DNA from: Palsa-506 sp963786975 | Lineage (GTDB): Bacteria; Actinomycetota; Actinomycetes; Streptosporangiales; Streptosporangiaceae | DNA: 64,000 nt | Reading direction: 5' to 3' | NCBI GenBank assembly: GCA_963786975.1 | Contig: CAWBBE010000012.1 | Location: 124,001-188,000, forward strand | In this document: piece after piece, positions 9,514 through 19,827 of the stretch | Position numbering within the stretch: position 1 is the first letter of the stretch | Layout: every line of letters starts with the position of its first letter | Program-made: the position numbers and the translations under genes | Notes under the pieces: generated by a model | Told to the model about the DNA's origin: nothing | Databases searched by the model: none | Seen by the model: the letters and a program-made list of their open reading frames with translations, nothing else

Positions 9514-10459
9514 CCGGCGCGCCGCTGCGGCTCGGCACCCGGAAGAGCCCGATGGCGATGACTCAGTCCCAGCGGGTGGCCGACCTGATCACCAGCTCGA
9601 CCGGACGCCCGGTCGAGCTGATCGGGATCACCACGTTCGGCGACGTCAGCCGGGCCGAGCTGGCCCAGATCGGCGGCACCGGCGTGTTCGTCAGCGGCCT
9701 GCGGCAGTGCCTGCTGGCACGGCGATGTCGACTTCGCCGTGCACTCGCTGAAGGACCTGCCGGCCGGCCCGGCCCCGGGCATCACGCTGGCCGCGGTGAC
9801 GCAGCGGGACGACCCGCGGGACGCGCTGGCCGCGCGGGACGCCGCCAAGCTCGCCGACCTGCCGCCGGCGTCGCGGATCGGCACCGGCTCGCCGCGCCGG
9901 GCCGCGCAACTGCTGCTGCTGCGGCCTGATCTGCGGCCGGTCCCGGTCCGCGGCAACGCGGGCACCCGGCTGTCCAGGATCGAGTCCGGGGAAGTCGACG
10001 CGGTCGTGCTCGCCTACGCGGGGCTGGCCAGGATCGGCCGGCTGGACGTGGTCAGCCAGGTCTTCGAGCCCGACGAGATGCTCCCGGCCGCCGGGCAGGG
10101 CGCGCTCGCGGTGGAGTGCCAGCGCGAGCCGGCCGGACCTGGCCAGCCTGCTGGCCTGCGCGGACGATCCGGCCAGCCGCGCCGCGACCACAGCGGAACG
10201 CAGCGTGCTCGCCGCGCTGCAGGCCGGCTGCAGCGCGCCCGATCGGCGCGTATGCTGCCGGGACGGAGACGTTGCGGCTGCACGCGGTGGTGGTGGCAGC
10301 CAACGGGGGGACAGCGCTGCGGGCAAGCGCACGCGGCCTGGCGGCGGAGGCGAGCCAGCCTCGGCCGCGAGGTCGCCGCCGAGTTGCTGCGCCGCGGCGC
10401 GGGAAGGTATATGGCCGTGTCCGACGGACACATCAGCAGCGGGGACGATGACGAAGTGA
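9510..10459 (+). CDS. hemC: Hydroxymethylbilane synthase (several apparent +1 frameshifts)
   Basis: GTG start at 9510 with a gaggagg ribosome site inside hemA. Segments in successive frames together give a complete porphobilinogen deaminase: LRLGTRKSPMAMTQSQRVAD, LAGDVDFAVHSLKDLPAG, TGSPRRAAQLL, VRGNAGTRLSRIESGEVDAVVLAYAGL, then LPAAGQGALAVECQRE. The cofactor-binding cysteine is in LQAGCSAPIGAYA (about residue 240). Shifts fall near 9,713, 10,130, 10,240 and 10,345, each explicable as one extra base. The exact 3' end is uncertain: the TGA at 10457-10459 overlapping a GTG at 10456 fits the operon's overlap style. It makes hydroxymethylbilane from four porphobilinogens. Confidence 0.85.
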
Positions 10460-12121
10460 ACCCCAGACCGGTGACAGACAGCCCGGCAGGCAGCGAGCCG
10501 GCAAGGCGGGCAGCGACAGCGACCGGTCAGCGGACAGCGCGGCGCCGAAGGCGGCCGCGGGCCTGGTCGCCTTCGTCGGCGCCGGCCCGGGCGACGAGGG
10601 CCTGCTGACCCTGCGCGCGGCCGCCCTGCTCGGCCAGGCCGACCTGGTGGTCGCGAACACCGAGCTGGCCGGGCGGGTCCGGCACCTGCTGCGCGGCCGA
10701 CGCCACGGTCGCCGACTCCGCCGCGCTACGACGCAGGACCCGCAGCTGCTCGTCAAGGCGGCCAAGGCCGGCCAGCTCGTCGATCCGGCTGTACAGCGGG
10801 GACCCGATGCTGTTCTGCCACGCCGCAGCCGACGCCGCGGCCTGCGCCAAGGCCCGGGTGCCGTTCGAGGTCGTGCCCGGCGTGCCGGCGGCCACCGCGG
10901 TGCCTGCCTATGCCGGGCATCCCGCTGACCTCGGAGGGCAGCGGCGACGTGCGGATCGTGCACGCCGCCGAGGTCAGCCGCCTCGCGGCGGGCCCGGGCA
11001 GCGCTGGTGATCCTCGGCGCCGAGACCAGCCTCGGCGACCTGGCCAAGATGCTGATGGCGGCCGGCTGGCCGGACAGCACCCCGTTCGCGATCACCTGGC
11101 ACGGCACCACGACCGACCAGCAGACCGTGGTCGCCACGCTCGGGTCGATGACCGCCGAGCTGAAGGCGGCCGGGATCAGCCTGCTGACCGCGCGACGGCC
11201 CGGCCATCGCCGTCGTCGGCGAGGGCATCGCCGCGCAGCACGCGCTGTCCTGGTTCGAGACCAAGCCGCTGTTCGGCTGGCGGGTGCTGGTGCCGCGGAC
11301 CAAGGAGCAGGCCGAGGCCGTCTCCGACCGGCTGCGCGCGCACGGCGCCGTGCCGGAGCAGGTGCCGACCATCGCGGTCGAGCCGCCGCGGACACCGCAG
11401 CAGATGGAGCGCGCGGTCAAGGGCCTGGTCACCGGCCGGTACCAGTGGATCGCCTTCACCTCGGTCAACGCGGTCCGCGCGGTACGGGAGAAGTTCGAGG
11501 AGTACGGCCTGGACGCGCGCGCGTTCGCCGGGGTGAAGGTCGCCGCGGTCGGCGAGCAGACCGCGGCGGCGCTGCGCGACTTCGGCATCACGCCGGACCT
11601 GATGCCGGACGGCGAGCAGTCCGCCGAGGGACTGGCCAACGTGTGGCCCGCCTACGACGACGTGCTCGACCCGATCAACCGGGTGCTGCTGCCGAGGGCC
11701 GACATCGCCACCGAGAACCTGCGTCGCCAGGCTCACCGACCTCGGCTGGGAGGCCGAGGACGTGACCGCTTACCGGACCGTCCGGGCGGCGCCGCCGCCG
11801 GCGCCGATCCGCGAGGCGATCAAGGGCGGCGGCTTCGACGCGGTGCTGTTCACCTCGTCCTCGACCGTGCGGAACCTGATCGGGATCGCTGGCAAGCCGC
11901 ACGCGGTCACCGTGATCGCGGTGATCGGGCCGCAGACCGCCAAGACCGCCGCCGAGTTCGGCCTCCGGGTGGACGTGATGGCGCCCAAGCCGTCGGTCAC
12001 CGCGCTGGTCGACGCCCTGGCCGAGTACGGTGCCGGGCTGCGGGACGCCGCCGTGGCGGCCGGCGAGTCGGTCCGCAAGCCGAGCGAGCGGCGCCGCGGA
12101 GCCCGCCGCCGGGTCCGGTGA
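10456..12121 (+). CDS. hemD: Uroporphyrinogen-III C-methyltransferase/synthase fusion (many apparent frameshifts)
   Basis: The N-terminal half is a tetrapyrrole methylase domain, the C-terminal half a HemD synthase domain; this fusion is normal in actinomycetes. Methylase blocks: VAFVGAGPGDEGLLTLRAA (from about 10,565), RLYSGDPMLF, VVPGVPAATA, IPLTSEGSGD. Synthase blocks: GWRVLVPRTKEQAEAVSDRL, WIAFTSVNAVRAVREKF, VGEQTAAAL, VLFTSSSTVRNL, VIGPQTAKTA. At least seven net +1 changes lie near 10,695, 10,735, 10,785, 10,920, 11,005, 11,195 and 11,725, and the first ~35 codons are hard to place. Each domain block is well conserved, so the gene is probably intact in the organism. Start is inferred from the GTGA overlap with hemC. 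Confidence 0.8.
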
Positions 12122-12212
12122 CCGGGCAGCCGGGCGCCAGGCCCGGCGGCCGGGGCCGGGGCCAGGGCCCGGTGACCGGAGCCAGCTAGCCGGATCAGAC
12201 AAGGAGCACCCG

Positions 12213-13197
12213 ATGACCGCCGGATACCCCGTAGCCCGCCCGCGCAGGCTCCGCCGCAGCGCGGCGATGCGGCGCCTGGTCGCGCCGGTCAGCCCGCGGC
12301 CGGCCGACCTGGTGCTGCCGCTGTTCGTCAAGGAGGGGATCAGCGAGCCGCAGCCGGTCACCTCGATGCCCGGCGTGCTCCAGCACACCAGGGACAGCCT
12401 GCGCAAGGCGGCGGCCGAGGCCGTCGGCGCCGGGGTGGGCGGCCTGATCCTGTTCGGCATCCCGGCGGTCAAGGACGCCCGCGGGTCGGCCGCCGACGAT
12501 CCGGCCGGGATCGTCCAGCTCGCCCTGGGCGACCTGGCCGGGGAGATCGGCGACGCCACCGTGCTGATGGCCGACCTGTGCCTGGACGAGTACACCGACC
12601 ACGGCCACTGCGGCATCCTGACGCCGTCCGGCGAGGTCGACAACGACGCCACCCTGGAGCGGTACGCCTCGATCGCGGTCGCCCAGGCCACGGCCGGCGC
12701 GGCCATGGTCGCGCCGAGCGGGATGATGGACGGCCAGGTCGCCGCGATCAGGGCCGCGCTGGACCGGGCCGCCTTCGCCGACGTCGCGATCTGCGCCTAC
12801 TCGGCGAAGTACGCGTCGGCCTTCTACGGGCCATTCCGGGAGGCGGCGGAGTGCGCGCCGCAGTTCGGCGACCGGGCCTCCTACCAGCAGGCGCACGCCG
12901 ATGCCGGCGAGGCGATGCGGGAAGTCCTGCTGGACGTCGACGAGGGCGCCGACATCGTGATGGTCAAGCCGGCCCTGGCCTACCTGGACATCATCGCCAA
13001 GGTCGCCGCGACCGTGCACCTGCCGGTCGCCGCCTACCAGGTCAGCGGGGAGTACGCGATGGTCGAGGCGGCCGCCGCGCAGGGCTGGCTGGACCGGGAC
13101 CGGGTGATCATGGAGACGCTTACCGCGATCCGGCGGGCCGGCGCCGAGCATTATCCTCACCTACTGGGCCACCGAAGCCGCACGCCGGCTGGCCTGA
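12213..13197 (+). CDS. hemB: Delta-aminolevulinic acid dehydratase (one apparent +1 frameshift at 3' end)
   Basis: ATG at 12213 with an aaggag ribosome site. Family marks: PLFVKEGI, the metal-site region LMADLCLDEYTDHGHCG, the first catalytic lysine in YSAKYASAFYGPFREA (about 197), the Schiff-base lysine in MVKPALAYLDI (about 250), then YQVSGEYAM. Near 13,150 one extra base shifts the last residues. Removing it yields the canonical C-terminus ILTYWATEAARRLA with a stop at 13195-13197; without correction the frame runs to 13247 with an atypical tail. It condenses two 5-aminolevulinate molecules to porphobilinogen. It lies 91 bp downstream of hemD, in the same operon or an adjoining unit. Confidence 0.92.
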
Positions 13198-13352
13198 CCC
13201 CCGGTGCATCTAGCAGAATGCAACAATCGCCCGGCAGCTTCCGTTAATCATGATCGTGATGACACCGGGCGGGCGCGGACCGGCGTGCCCGGGCCGCAGC
13301 CGGACATGATGCGGCGCGACAGCCACCCGGGCCGGGCGGGAGTGGGAATTTG

Positions 13353-14021
13353 ATGGTCGAGACCGTGCTCCGCCGGGGGCGGCGCAGGGCCGTGGAGCGG
13401 ACGGCGGTCGCCGCCGCCGGCTATGCCGCCATGGGCTGGCCAGTCTGCGCCGGAGCGCATCCGCCCGGCCGGCCGCAGCGCGGCGCGGGCGCGGGCCGGG
13501 CCTGCTCGTGTGACCGGATCGGCTGCCCGGCGCCCGGCGCGCATCCGATGTCGCCTGCCTGGCAGGTAGAGGCAACGACCGACCCGGCCACCGTGTGGAG
13601 CTGCTGGCTGGCCAGGCCGGAGGCCAACATCATCCTGCCCACCGGCCGGGTCTTCGACGTGCTCGACGTCCCGGCCGCGGTGGGCAGCACCGCTCTCCGG
13701 CTGATGGCGGCGTCGGGGGTGCGCCCGGGCCCGGTCGCGGTAACCGCCGCGGACCGGGCGCTGTTTTTCGTCGCGACCCGCGGCGCGCCGGCCGACGAGC
13801 ACGAATGGTGGTCCTGCCACCTGGACTGCGAGCCGGAGACCGTGACGCAGGTGGCGGGCCTGCGCTGGCACTGCCGGGACAGCTACGTGCTGGCCCCGCC
13901 GTCCCGCTTCAGCGCGGCGGGCAGCGCGCACTGGCTGCGCGGCCCCGCGGAGCATCCGCTGCCGGACGGGCTCCGGCTGCTCGAGGTCCTGGCCGACGCG
14001 TGCGAGGGAACCCCCGGATGA
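13353..14021 (+). CDS. Bifunctional DNA primase/polymerase N-terminal-like protein
   Basis: 222 residues. It resembles the stand-alone Prim-Pol-like proteins of actinomycetes: AVAAAGYAAMGWPVCAGAH, a CSCDRIGCPAPGAHPM segment with a Cys cluster, then WLARPEANIILPTGRVFDVLDVPA and WHCRDSYVLAPPSRF. The early MGWPV and late PPS blocks are the recognisable family parts. The ATG at 13353 is preferred over a TTG one codon earlier. It ends in an ATGA overlap with hemL, a linkage common in this phylum. True primase activity is doubtful because the protein is short. Confidence 0.78.
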   Translation: MVETVLRRGRRRAVERTAVAAAGYAAMGWPVCAGAHPPGRPQRGAGAGRACSCDRIGCPAPGAHPMSPAWQVEATTDPATVWSCWLARPEANIILPTGRVFDVLDVPAAVGSTALRLMAASGVRPGPVAVTAADRALFFVATRGAPADEHEWWSCHLDCEPETVTQVAGLRWHCRDSYVLAPPSRFSAAGSAHWLRGPAEHPLPDGLRLLEVLADACEGTPG

Positions 14022-15318
14022 GCGGGTCACAGCGGTCCGCCGAGCTGTTCGCCCGGGCCAGCGCGGTGGCGCCGGGCGGCGTCAACTCGCCGGTGCGCGC
14101 GTTCGGGGCGGTCGGCGGCACGCCCGTGTTCATGGCGTCCGGCCGCGGCGCCTACCTGACCGACGTGGACGGCCGGGAGTACGTCGACCTGGTGTGCTCC
14201 TGGGGGCCGATGATCCTCGGGCACGCGCACCCGGCGGTGACCGGTGCCGTCCGGGCCGCGCTGGCCGGCGGGACCTCGTTCGGCACGGTCACGCCCGGCG
14301 AGGTGGAGCTGGCCGAGGAGCTGATCGCCCGCGCGCCGGTGCAGAAGGTCCGGCTGGTCAGCTCGGGCACCGAGGCCACCATGTCGGCACTGCGGCTGGC
14401 CCGCGGGTACACCGGCCGGCGGCTCGTGGTCAAGTTCGCCGGCTGCTACCACGGCCACGTGGACGCGCTGCTGGCCGCGGCCGGGTCCGGGGTGGCCACC
14501 TTCGCGCTGCCGGACTCGCCCGGGGTGACCGGGGCGGTCGCCGCGGACACGCTGGTGCTGCCCTACAACGACCCCGAGGCGGTCCGGCAGGCGTTCGCCG
14601 AACACGGCGAACAGGTCGCCTGCGTGATCACCGAGGCGTGCCCGGCCAATATGGGCGTGGTGCCGCCGGCCGCCGGATTCAACGACCTGCTCGCGGCGCT
14701 GTGCCGCGAGTACGGGGCACTGCTGATCATGGACGAGGTGCTGACCGGCTTCCGGGTCACCCGCTCCGGCTGGTACGGCCGCGAGGGCATCGCCGCCGAC
14801 CTGATGACGTTCGGCAAGGTGATGGGCGGCGGGCTGCCCGCCGCGGCGTTCGGCGGGCGGGCCGAGATCATGGACCGGCTGGCGCCGGCCGGGCCGGTGT
14901 ACCAGGCGGGCACGCTGTCCGGTAACCCGCTGGCCACCGCGGCCGGGCTGGCCACGCTGCGGGCCTGCACGGATGAGGTCTACGCCCGGGTCGACCAGGC
15001 CGCCGCGGCGGTGGCGAAGCTCGCCTCGGACGCGCTGACCGCCGAGGGCGTGCCGTGCCGGCTGCAGGAGGCGGGCAGCCTGTTCTCGGTGTTCCTCGGC
15101 GCTGGACACGTCCGGTCCGCGACTTCGGCGAGGCCCGCGGCCAGTCCGGGCCGGCCTACGCGGCGTTCTTCCACGCCATGCTCGACCAGGGCGTCTACCT
15201 GCCGCCGTCGCCGTACGAGGCATGGTTCCTGTCCGCCGCGCACGACGACGCGGCGGTCAGCCGGGTAGCCGCCGCGCTGCCCGCCGCGGCCCGGGCCGCC
15301 GCCGCCGCGCTGGCCTGA
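14018..15318 (+). CDS. hemL: Glutamate-1-semialdehyde 2,1-aminomutase (apparent frameshift near 3' end)
   Basis: PLP enzyme converting glutamate-1-semialdehyde to 5-aminolevulinate, completing the C5 pathway begun by HemA. Marks: FARASAVAPGGVNSPVRAF at the N-terminus, SSGTEATMSALRLAR, KFAGCYHGHVD, IMDEVLTGFR and the PLP lysine in MTFGKVMGGGLPAAAFGG (about 265). Near 15,100 the frame changes and resumes with VRDFGEARGQSGPAYAAFFHAMLDQGVYLPPS. Two single-base insertions would restore FLGLDTPVRDFGEA. Start overlaps the Prim-Pol-like stop (ATGA). Confidence 0.92.
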
Positions 15319-15345
15319 TCGCCGCGGCCGGGGCGGCGGCGGGGT

Positions 15346-16387
15346 TTAGCCGATCGCGATGGCGACGATGCCGGTCACGATCGCCGCCGCGGCTATCAGC
15401 CGCCGGGCCAGCGCGCCCTCGCCCAGCAGCCTGCGGCCGAGCAGCACCCCGAACAGCACGCTGATCTCACGGGCCGGCGCGACCGCGCTGACCGCGGTGA
15501 AGCTCAGCGCGATCAGCACCAGGATGTAGGCCAGCGGCCCGAGCGCCGCCGCGCCGAGGATCTGCGGGCGGTAAGCCCGCCAGACGCCTGCCGTCCGCTC
15601 CCTGGCCCGGTGCACCTGCGCGGCGAACACCAGCGCCATCACCGGAAAGGCCGCGTACCCCTGCAGCAGCGGCGGCGTCCGGAGCGTGCCGACCGCGTAC
15701 TTGTCCCACAGCGTGTAGGAGGCGATGAACACCCCGGTGATCAGGGCAAACACCGTAGCGCTGAGCGCCGCCGGAGCCGCCGCCCGGGCGGGCGGCGCTG
15801 GCGCGGGCGGGTTGGCGCCGGCCCGGCCCGGCCGGAGCGGGCGCGGGCGCCCGGGCGGGCGCGGATGCCCGGGCGGGCGCGGATGCCCGGGCGGGCGCGG
15901 ATGCCCGCGCGGGCGGGGGCGCGGCGGCGGCGGTCCGGGCCGGCAGGCCGATCACCACGATGCCGGCCACGATGCAGGCGATCCCGGCGATGCCCACCGG
16001 CCCGGGACGCTCGCCGAGCAGCACCAGGCCGGCCAGCGCGGCGAGCAGCGCGCCGGTGCCCCGCCCGATCGGGTAGACCAGCGACAGGTCGCCGAGCCGG
16101 TAGCCGGTCTGCAGGAACAGGAAGTAGCCGGCCTGCAGCAGGCCTGTCCCGGCCAGGAACACCCACGACATCCAGGTCAGCCGCGGCGGGCTGACCAGCA
16201 CGGCCACCGCGACCACCGGCGCGTACAGCACCGCGGCGGCGGCGGACATCAGCCAGATGAAGGACACCGCGCCGGTCACCGACGCCTGCTTGCTGAACAG
16301 GTTCCAGCTGGCATGCGCTACGGCGGCGACCAGGATCAGGGTGATGGCGGTGGGACTCACGCGGCGGCTCCTGCCGTCCTGGCCCAT
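15346..16387 (-). CDS. EamA/DMT-family membrane transporter (apparent frameshift)
   Basis: Two EamA-like halves of about five hydrophobic helices each lie in two frames. Half one runs from SPTAITLILVAAVAHASWNLFSKQA to IVAGIVVIGLPAR. Half two runs from VFALITGVFIASYTLWDKYAVG to LIAAAAIVTGIVAIAIG. Between them is an Ala/Pro/Arg/Ser linker built from an 18-bp tandem repeat. The frame changes near 15,770, just after the linker. DMT proteins export or exchange small metabolites; the substrate is unknown. It is convergent with hemL, 27 bp apart, and divergent from the phosphatase gene. Confidence 0.83.
15851..15904. repeat. 18-bp tandem repeat inside the EamA linker
   Basis: Three uninterrupted copies of ccgggcgggcgcggatgc at 15851, 15869 and 15887, with decayed flanking copies. 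On the coding strand it encodes a repeated six-residue Ala/Arg/Ala/Ser/Ala/Pro unit between the two transporter halves. Confidence 0.9.
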
Positions 16388-16672
16388 TGCGGGCGCGGCT
16401 AACAGAGCCCTCGAGGTTTCTGTCCCGTGAGGTGTTCACCCGCCGCCAGCCGGGCGCGGCCGCTAGCGGGCTCCTGGCGCCGCTCGGTCCAGCCCGCGCT
16501 GCCCTGATTGTGGCCGGCGGAACGGGCAACGCGCGGAACCCTAGGCGCAACCACATGCTGGCAGCCAGGCTAGCCGGCCTGCGACGGCTGGCCCGGGTGC
16601 CGGAACGGGCCGCCGTGCCTGGCGGCCGGCCGCAGCGGTGAAACCGGAACTCCCCGGTAGGCTGTGCTCGCT
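16388..16672. other. Divergent intergenic region
   Basis: About 285 bp between the EamA gene (minus) and the histidine phosphatase gene (plus). No gene seen; it must hold both promoters, though none is clear. Confidence 0.4.
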
Positions 16673-17325
16673 ATGACCGATACTGCCTGGCCGGCCGACC
16701 CGCACGACCGTGCACCTGGTGCGCCACGGCGAGGTGGACAACCCGCGCGGCGTACTGTACGGGCGGCTGCCCGGGTTTCACCTGTCGGAGGACGGCCGGC
16801 TGATGGCCAAGGCGGCCGCCGACTACCTGGCCGGCCGGGACGTGACCGTGGTGAAGTCCTCGCCGCTGGAGCGCGCCAGGGAGACCGCGGAGCCGATCGC
16901 CGCGGAGTTCGGGCTGACGCCGGTGATCGACGACCGGCTGATCGAGCCGTGGAACCACTTCGAGGGCATGGTCTTCGGCGTCGGCGACGGGTCGCTCCGC
17001 CAGCCCAGGCACTGGCGCTACCTGATGAACCCGCTGCGTCCCTCGTGGGGCGAGCCGTACCAGGACGTGGTGGCCAGGATGCTCGCGGCGGTCGGCGACG
17101 CCGCCCGCGCGGCGGCCGGGCACGAGGCGGTCTGCGTCAGCCACCAGCTGGCCGATCTGGGTCACCCGCCGGGCCGCCGACGGCCGCAGGCTCTGGCACC
17201 ACCCGGCCCGCCGCCAGTGCGCGCTGGCCAGCGTGACCAGCCTTACCTATTCCGGCGGCCGGCTCGCCGGCGTCAGCTACGCGGAGCCTGCCGGGCCGGC
17301 GCCGGGCCGGACAGCCGGGGCCTGA
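16673..17325 (+). CDS. Histidine phosphatase family protein (two apparent +1 frameshifts)
   Basis: Phosphoglycerate-mutase-like phosphatase. The ATG at 16673 begins in one frame. After about 16,690 the next frame gives the phosphohistidine motif VHLVRHGEVDNPRGVLYG, then KSSPLERARETAEPIA and the second conserved histidine block VCVSHQL. Near 17,155 a further +1 change restores PIWVTRRAADGRRLW, CALASVTSLTYSGGRL and VSYAEPA, ending at 17325. The rejoined ~216-residue product fits the family. This gene type lies between hemL and the cytochrome c biogenesis genes in actinomycetes, as here. Substrate unknown. Confidence 0.82.
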
Positions 17326-17413
17326 CGGGCCGGAAGGCCGGCCCCGTGTGCCCGCCGTGCCCAGCGGTCCGGCACAATAGGGCGCGATACTACTGCCTGT
17401 AGGAGATCACCCT

Positions 17414-18086
17414 GTGTTCCGCCTGCCGCGTTTTCCGCGCCTCCCGCGCAGCGCGGCTCACGCGGTCCGTGCCAGCCGGGTGGGCCCGGTACGCCAGGCC
17501 GGCGGCGCGGCCGCCAGAGCCGCGCTGGCCGCGGCGACGGCGCTCGCCGTCGCCGGCTGCGCCGGCGGCGCGATCGGGCAGAGCAATCCGGCCAGCAACG
17601 GCAAGAGCTTCGTCTCCGGCAGCTACGACACGACCGTGTACGCGCCCGCGTCCGGGCCGGTCTCGCCGGACATCAAGGGGACCACGCTGAGCGGCCGGAA
17701 GGTATCCCTGGCCGGGTACCGCGGCCATGTCGTGGTACTCAACTTCTGGGGCTCGTGGTGCAGCCCGTGTCGTCAGGAAGCACCCGCGCTCGCGGCCCTG
17801 GCCAGGCATTTCCGGTCCCGCGGGGTCCGGTTCCTGGGCGTCGACATCCGGGACAGCCCGTCCGCGGCCGACGCGTTCGACCGGACCTTCCGGATCGGCT
17901 ACCCGAGCCTCAACGACCCGGGCGACCAGATCGCGCTCGCCTTCCAGAGCACCGTTCCGCCCGCCGGAATCCCGACCACGCTGGTGATCGGCCGCACCGG
18001 CCGGGTCGCCGCGCGGATCGTCGGGCAGGTCACCTACTCGGCGCTGGGCCGGCTGACTGGCCAGCGTGTCGGCGGGCAGCACGTGA
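17414..18086 (+). CDS. TlpA/ResA-like thiol-disulfide oxidoreductase lipoprotein
   Basis: Basic N-terminus, a hydrophobic Ala-rich segment and a lipobox-like LAVAGCAGG (Cys near residue 50), so probably a lipoprotein facing outside. The thioredoxin-fold domain has VVVLNFWGSWCSPCRQEAPAL with a CxxC active site, then FLGVDIRDS and the cis-proline region PPAGIPTTLVIGR. ResA-type proteins keep apocytochrome c heme-binding cysteines reduced. The 3' end is ambiguous. The current frame runs on with no stop; a +1 change near 18,055 would end it at the TGA 18084-18086, overlapping a GTG start for resB. Confidence 0.86.
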
Positions 18087-19820
18087 CGGCGCGGGCTACC
18101 GCGGCGCCGGGCAGCACCGGCGCGGCCGGCGGCGGCCGGAATCGCCCGGCCGGCTTCGCCGCCCGGCGTCAGGCGGACCGTCGCGGGCTGGCTGCGCTGG
18201 ACCTGGCGGCAGCTGACGTCGATGCGGACCGCGCTAGTACTGCTCTTCCTGCTCGCGGTGGCCAGCGTGCCCGGATCGGTGATCCCGCAGGAGGGCATCG
18301 ACCCGGCGGCGGTGTCGCAGTACTACGCCGCGCATCCCACGCTGGCGCCGATCCTGGCCAGGCTGTCCCTGTTCAGCGTGTTCGCCGCGCCCTGGTTCGC
18401 GGCGATCTACCTGCTGCTCTTCCTGTCGCTGGCGGGCTGCGTGCTGCCGCGGACCTTCCGGCTGGCCGGCTCCGCCCGGCAGCTGCCGCCGCGCGCGCCC
18501 CGCAACCTGGCCCGGCTGCCGATGACCGCCAGCTACCAGACCGCGCTCGCCCCGGCCGCGGCGCTGGACCGCGCCGCCGGGCTGCTGTCCGGCAAGCGGT
18601 TCCGGCTGCGCACCGGGGATGGCTGGGTAGCGGCCGAGAAAGGCTACCTGCGGGAGGCCGGCAACCTCCTGTTCCACATCGCGCTGCTCGCGCTGCTCGG
18701 CTCCGTCGGCATCGGCGGAATCTTCGGCTACAAGGCCGACCGGCTGCTCATCTCCGGCCAGTCGTTCTCGAATACCGTCACCGACCTGGATCAGTTCCGG
18801 CCGGGGCGGCTGGTGTCGCCGTCGGACCTGCAGCCCTTCTCGCTGACGCTGGAAAGCTTCACCGCGAAGTACGTCAGCTCAGGCAATCTCCGCGGCCAGC
18901 CATCCTCGTTCAACGCGGCCATCCGTTACTCCGGCCACCCCGGCGCCGCGCTGCGCAGCGGCGTCATCCGGGTCAACCACCCGCTCAACGTCGATGGCGT
19001 GCAGGTGTTCCTGGTCGGGCATGGCTATGCGCCGGTCTTCCGGATCACCGACGGCTCGGGCCGGGTGGTCTTCGATAGCCCGGTGCCGTTCATCCCGGTC
19101 GAGCAGTCCGGGCTCACCTCGGAGGGCGTGATCAAGGTTCCGGACGCCACGCCGGACCAGCTCGGGTTCGCCGGCGTCTTCCTGCCCACCGCCATCGACC
19201 TGGGCGGCCGCCTGCAGTCCGCCTTCCCGGCGGCGCTCGCCCCCCGGGTCAGCCTGGTTTCCTACGCCGGCCACCTCGGCCTGGACAGCGGCCAGCCGCA
19301 GTCGGTGTTCCAGCTGGACACGGGCCACCTGCGGCGGCTGCCGATCGCGCCGCGGCCGCTAGCCCCCGGCCAGTCGATGAAGCTGCCCGGCAACGCCGGG
19401 ACGCTCACCTTCACCGGATACCGGCAATGGGCCAGCCTGGCGATCACCTACGATCCCGGCCAGCTGCCCGCGCTGATCTCCGGGGTCACCGCGATCGCGG
19501 GACTGCTGCTGTCGTTTGCCATCCGGCGCCGCCGGGTATTCGTGCGCACCGGCGCAGGCCCGGACGGGAGTACGGTGGTGACCGTCGGCGGGCTGGCGCG
19601 CTCCGACGCGGCGGGCGGATTCGAGACCGAGTTCGCCGAGGTAGCCGAGGAGCTCAGGGACGCCCAGTCCGGCCGCTGGCTCGCTCCCGGATCGGCCAGC
19701 TCTCCGGCCGGGCCGGAGAGTTCTCCGGTCAGCCCTGATGACGATGACCGGCCCGGCGATCGCCGCGGCCGGGCCAGTAATGACCGCGAACCATCTCTCG
19801 GCAGCACCGACGGGGAGTGA
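18083..19820 (+). CDS. resB: ResB-family cytochrome c biogenesis protein (frameshift near 5' end)
   Basis: From ~18,165 the frame is continuous and gives ResB: RTVAGWLRWTWRQLTSMRTAL, hydrophobic helix VLLFLLAVASVPGSVIPQ, further helices (FAAIYLLLFLSLAGCV; FHIALLALLGSVGIGG), a long extracytoplasmic domain with IRVNHPLNVDGVQVFLVGHGYAP, and a final helix near 19,480 before a cytoplasmic tail. ResB with CcsB handles heme delivery and ligation in System II. No ATG/GTG/TTG exists in this frame upstream of 18222, which would cut into the first helix. The start is therefore probably the GTG at 18083 in another frame, with a +1 shift near 18,165. Alternatively it is fused to the TlpA domain. Confidence 0.85.
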
Positions 19821-19827
19821 GGCTCCG

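Noticed and set aside
10456..12121. Programmed frameshifting as explanation of the hemD/mfd breaks
   Set aside because: Too many sites per gene, no common slippery sequence or downstream structure seen; base-call error is simpler. Kept only as a remote alternative.
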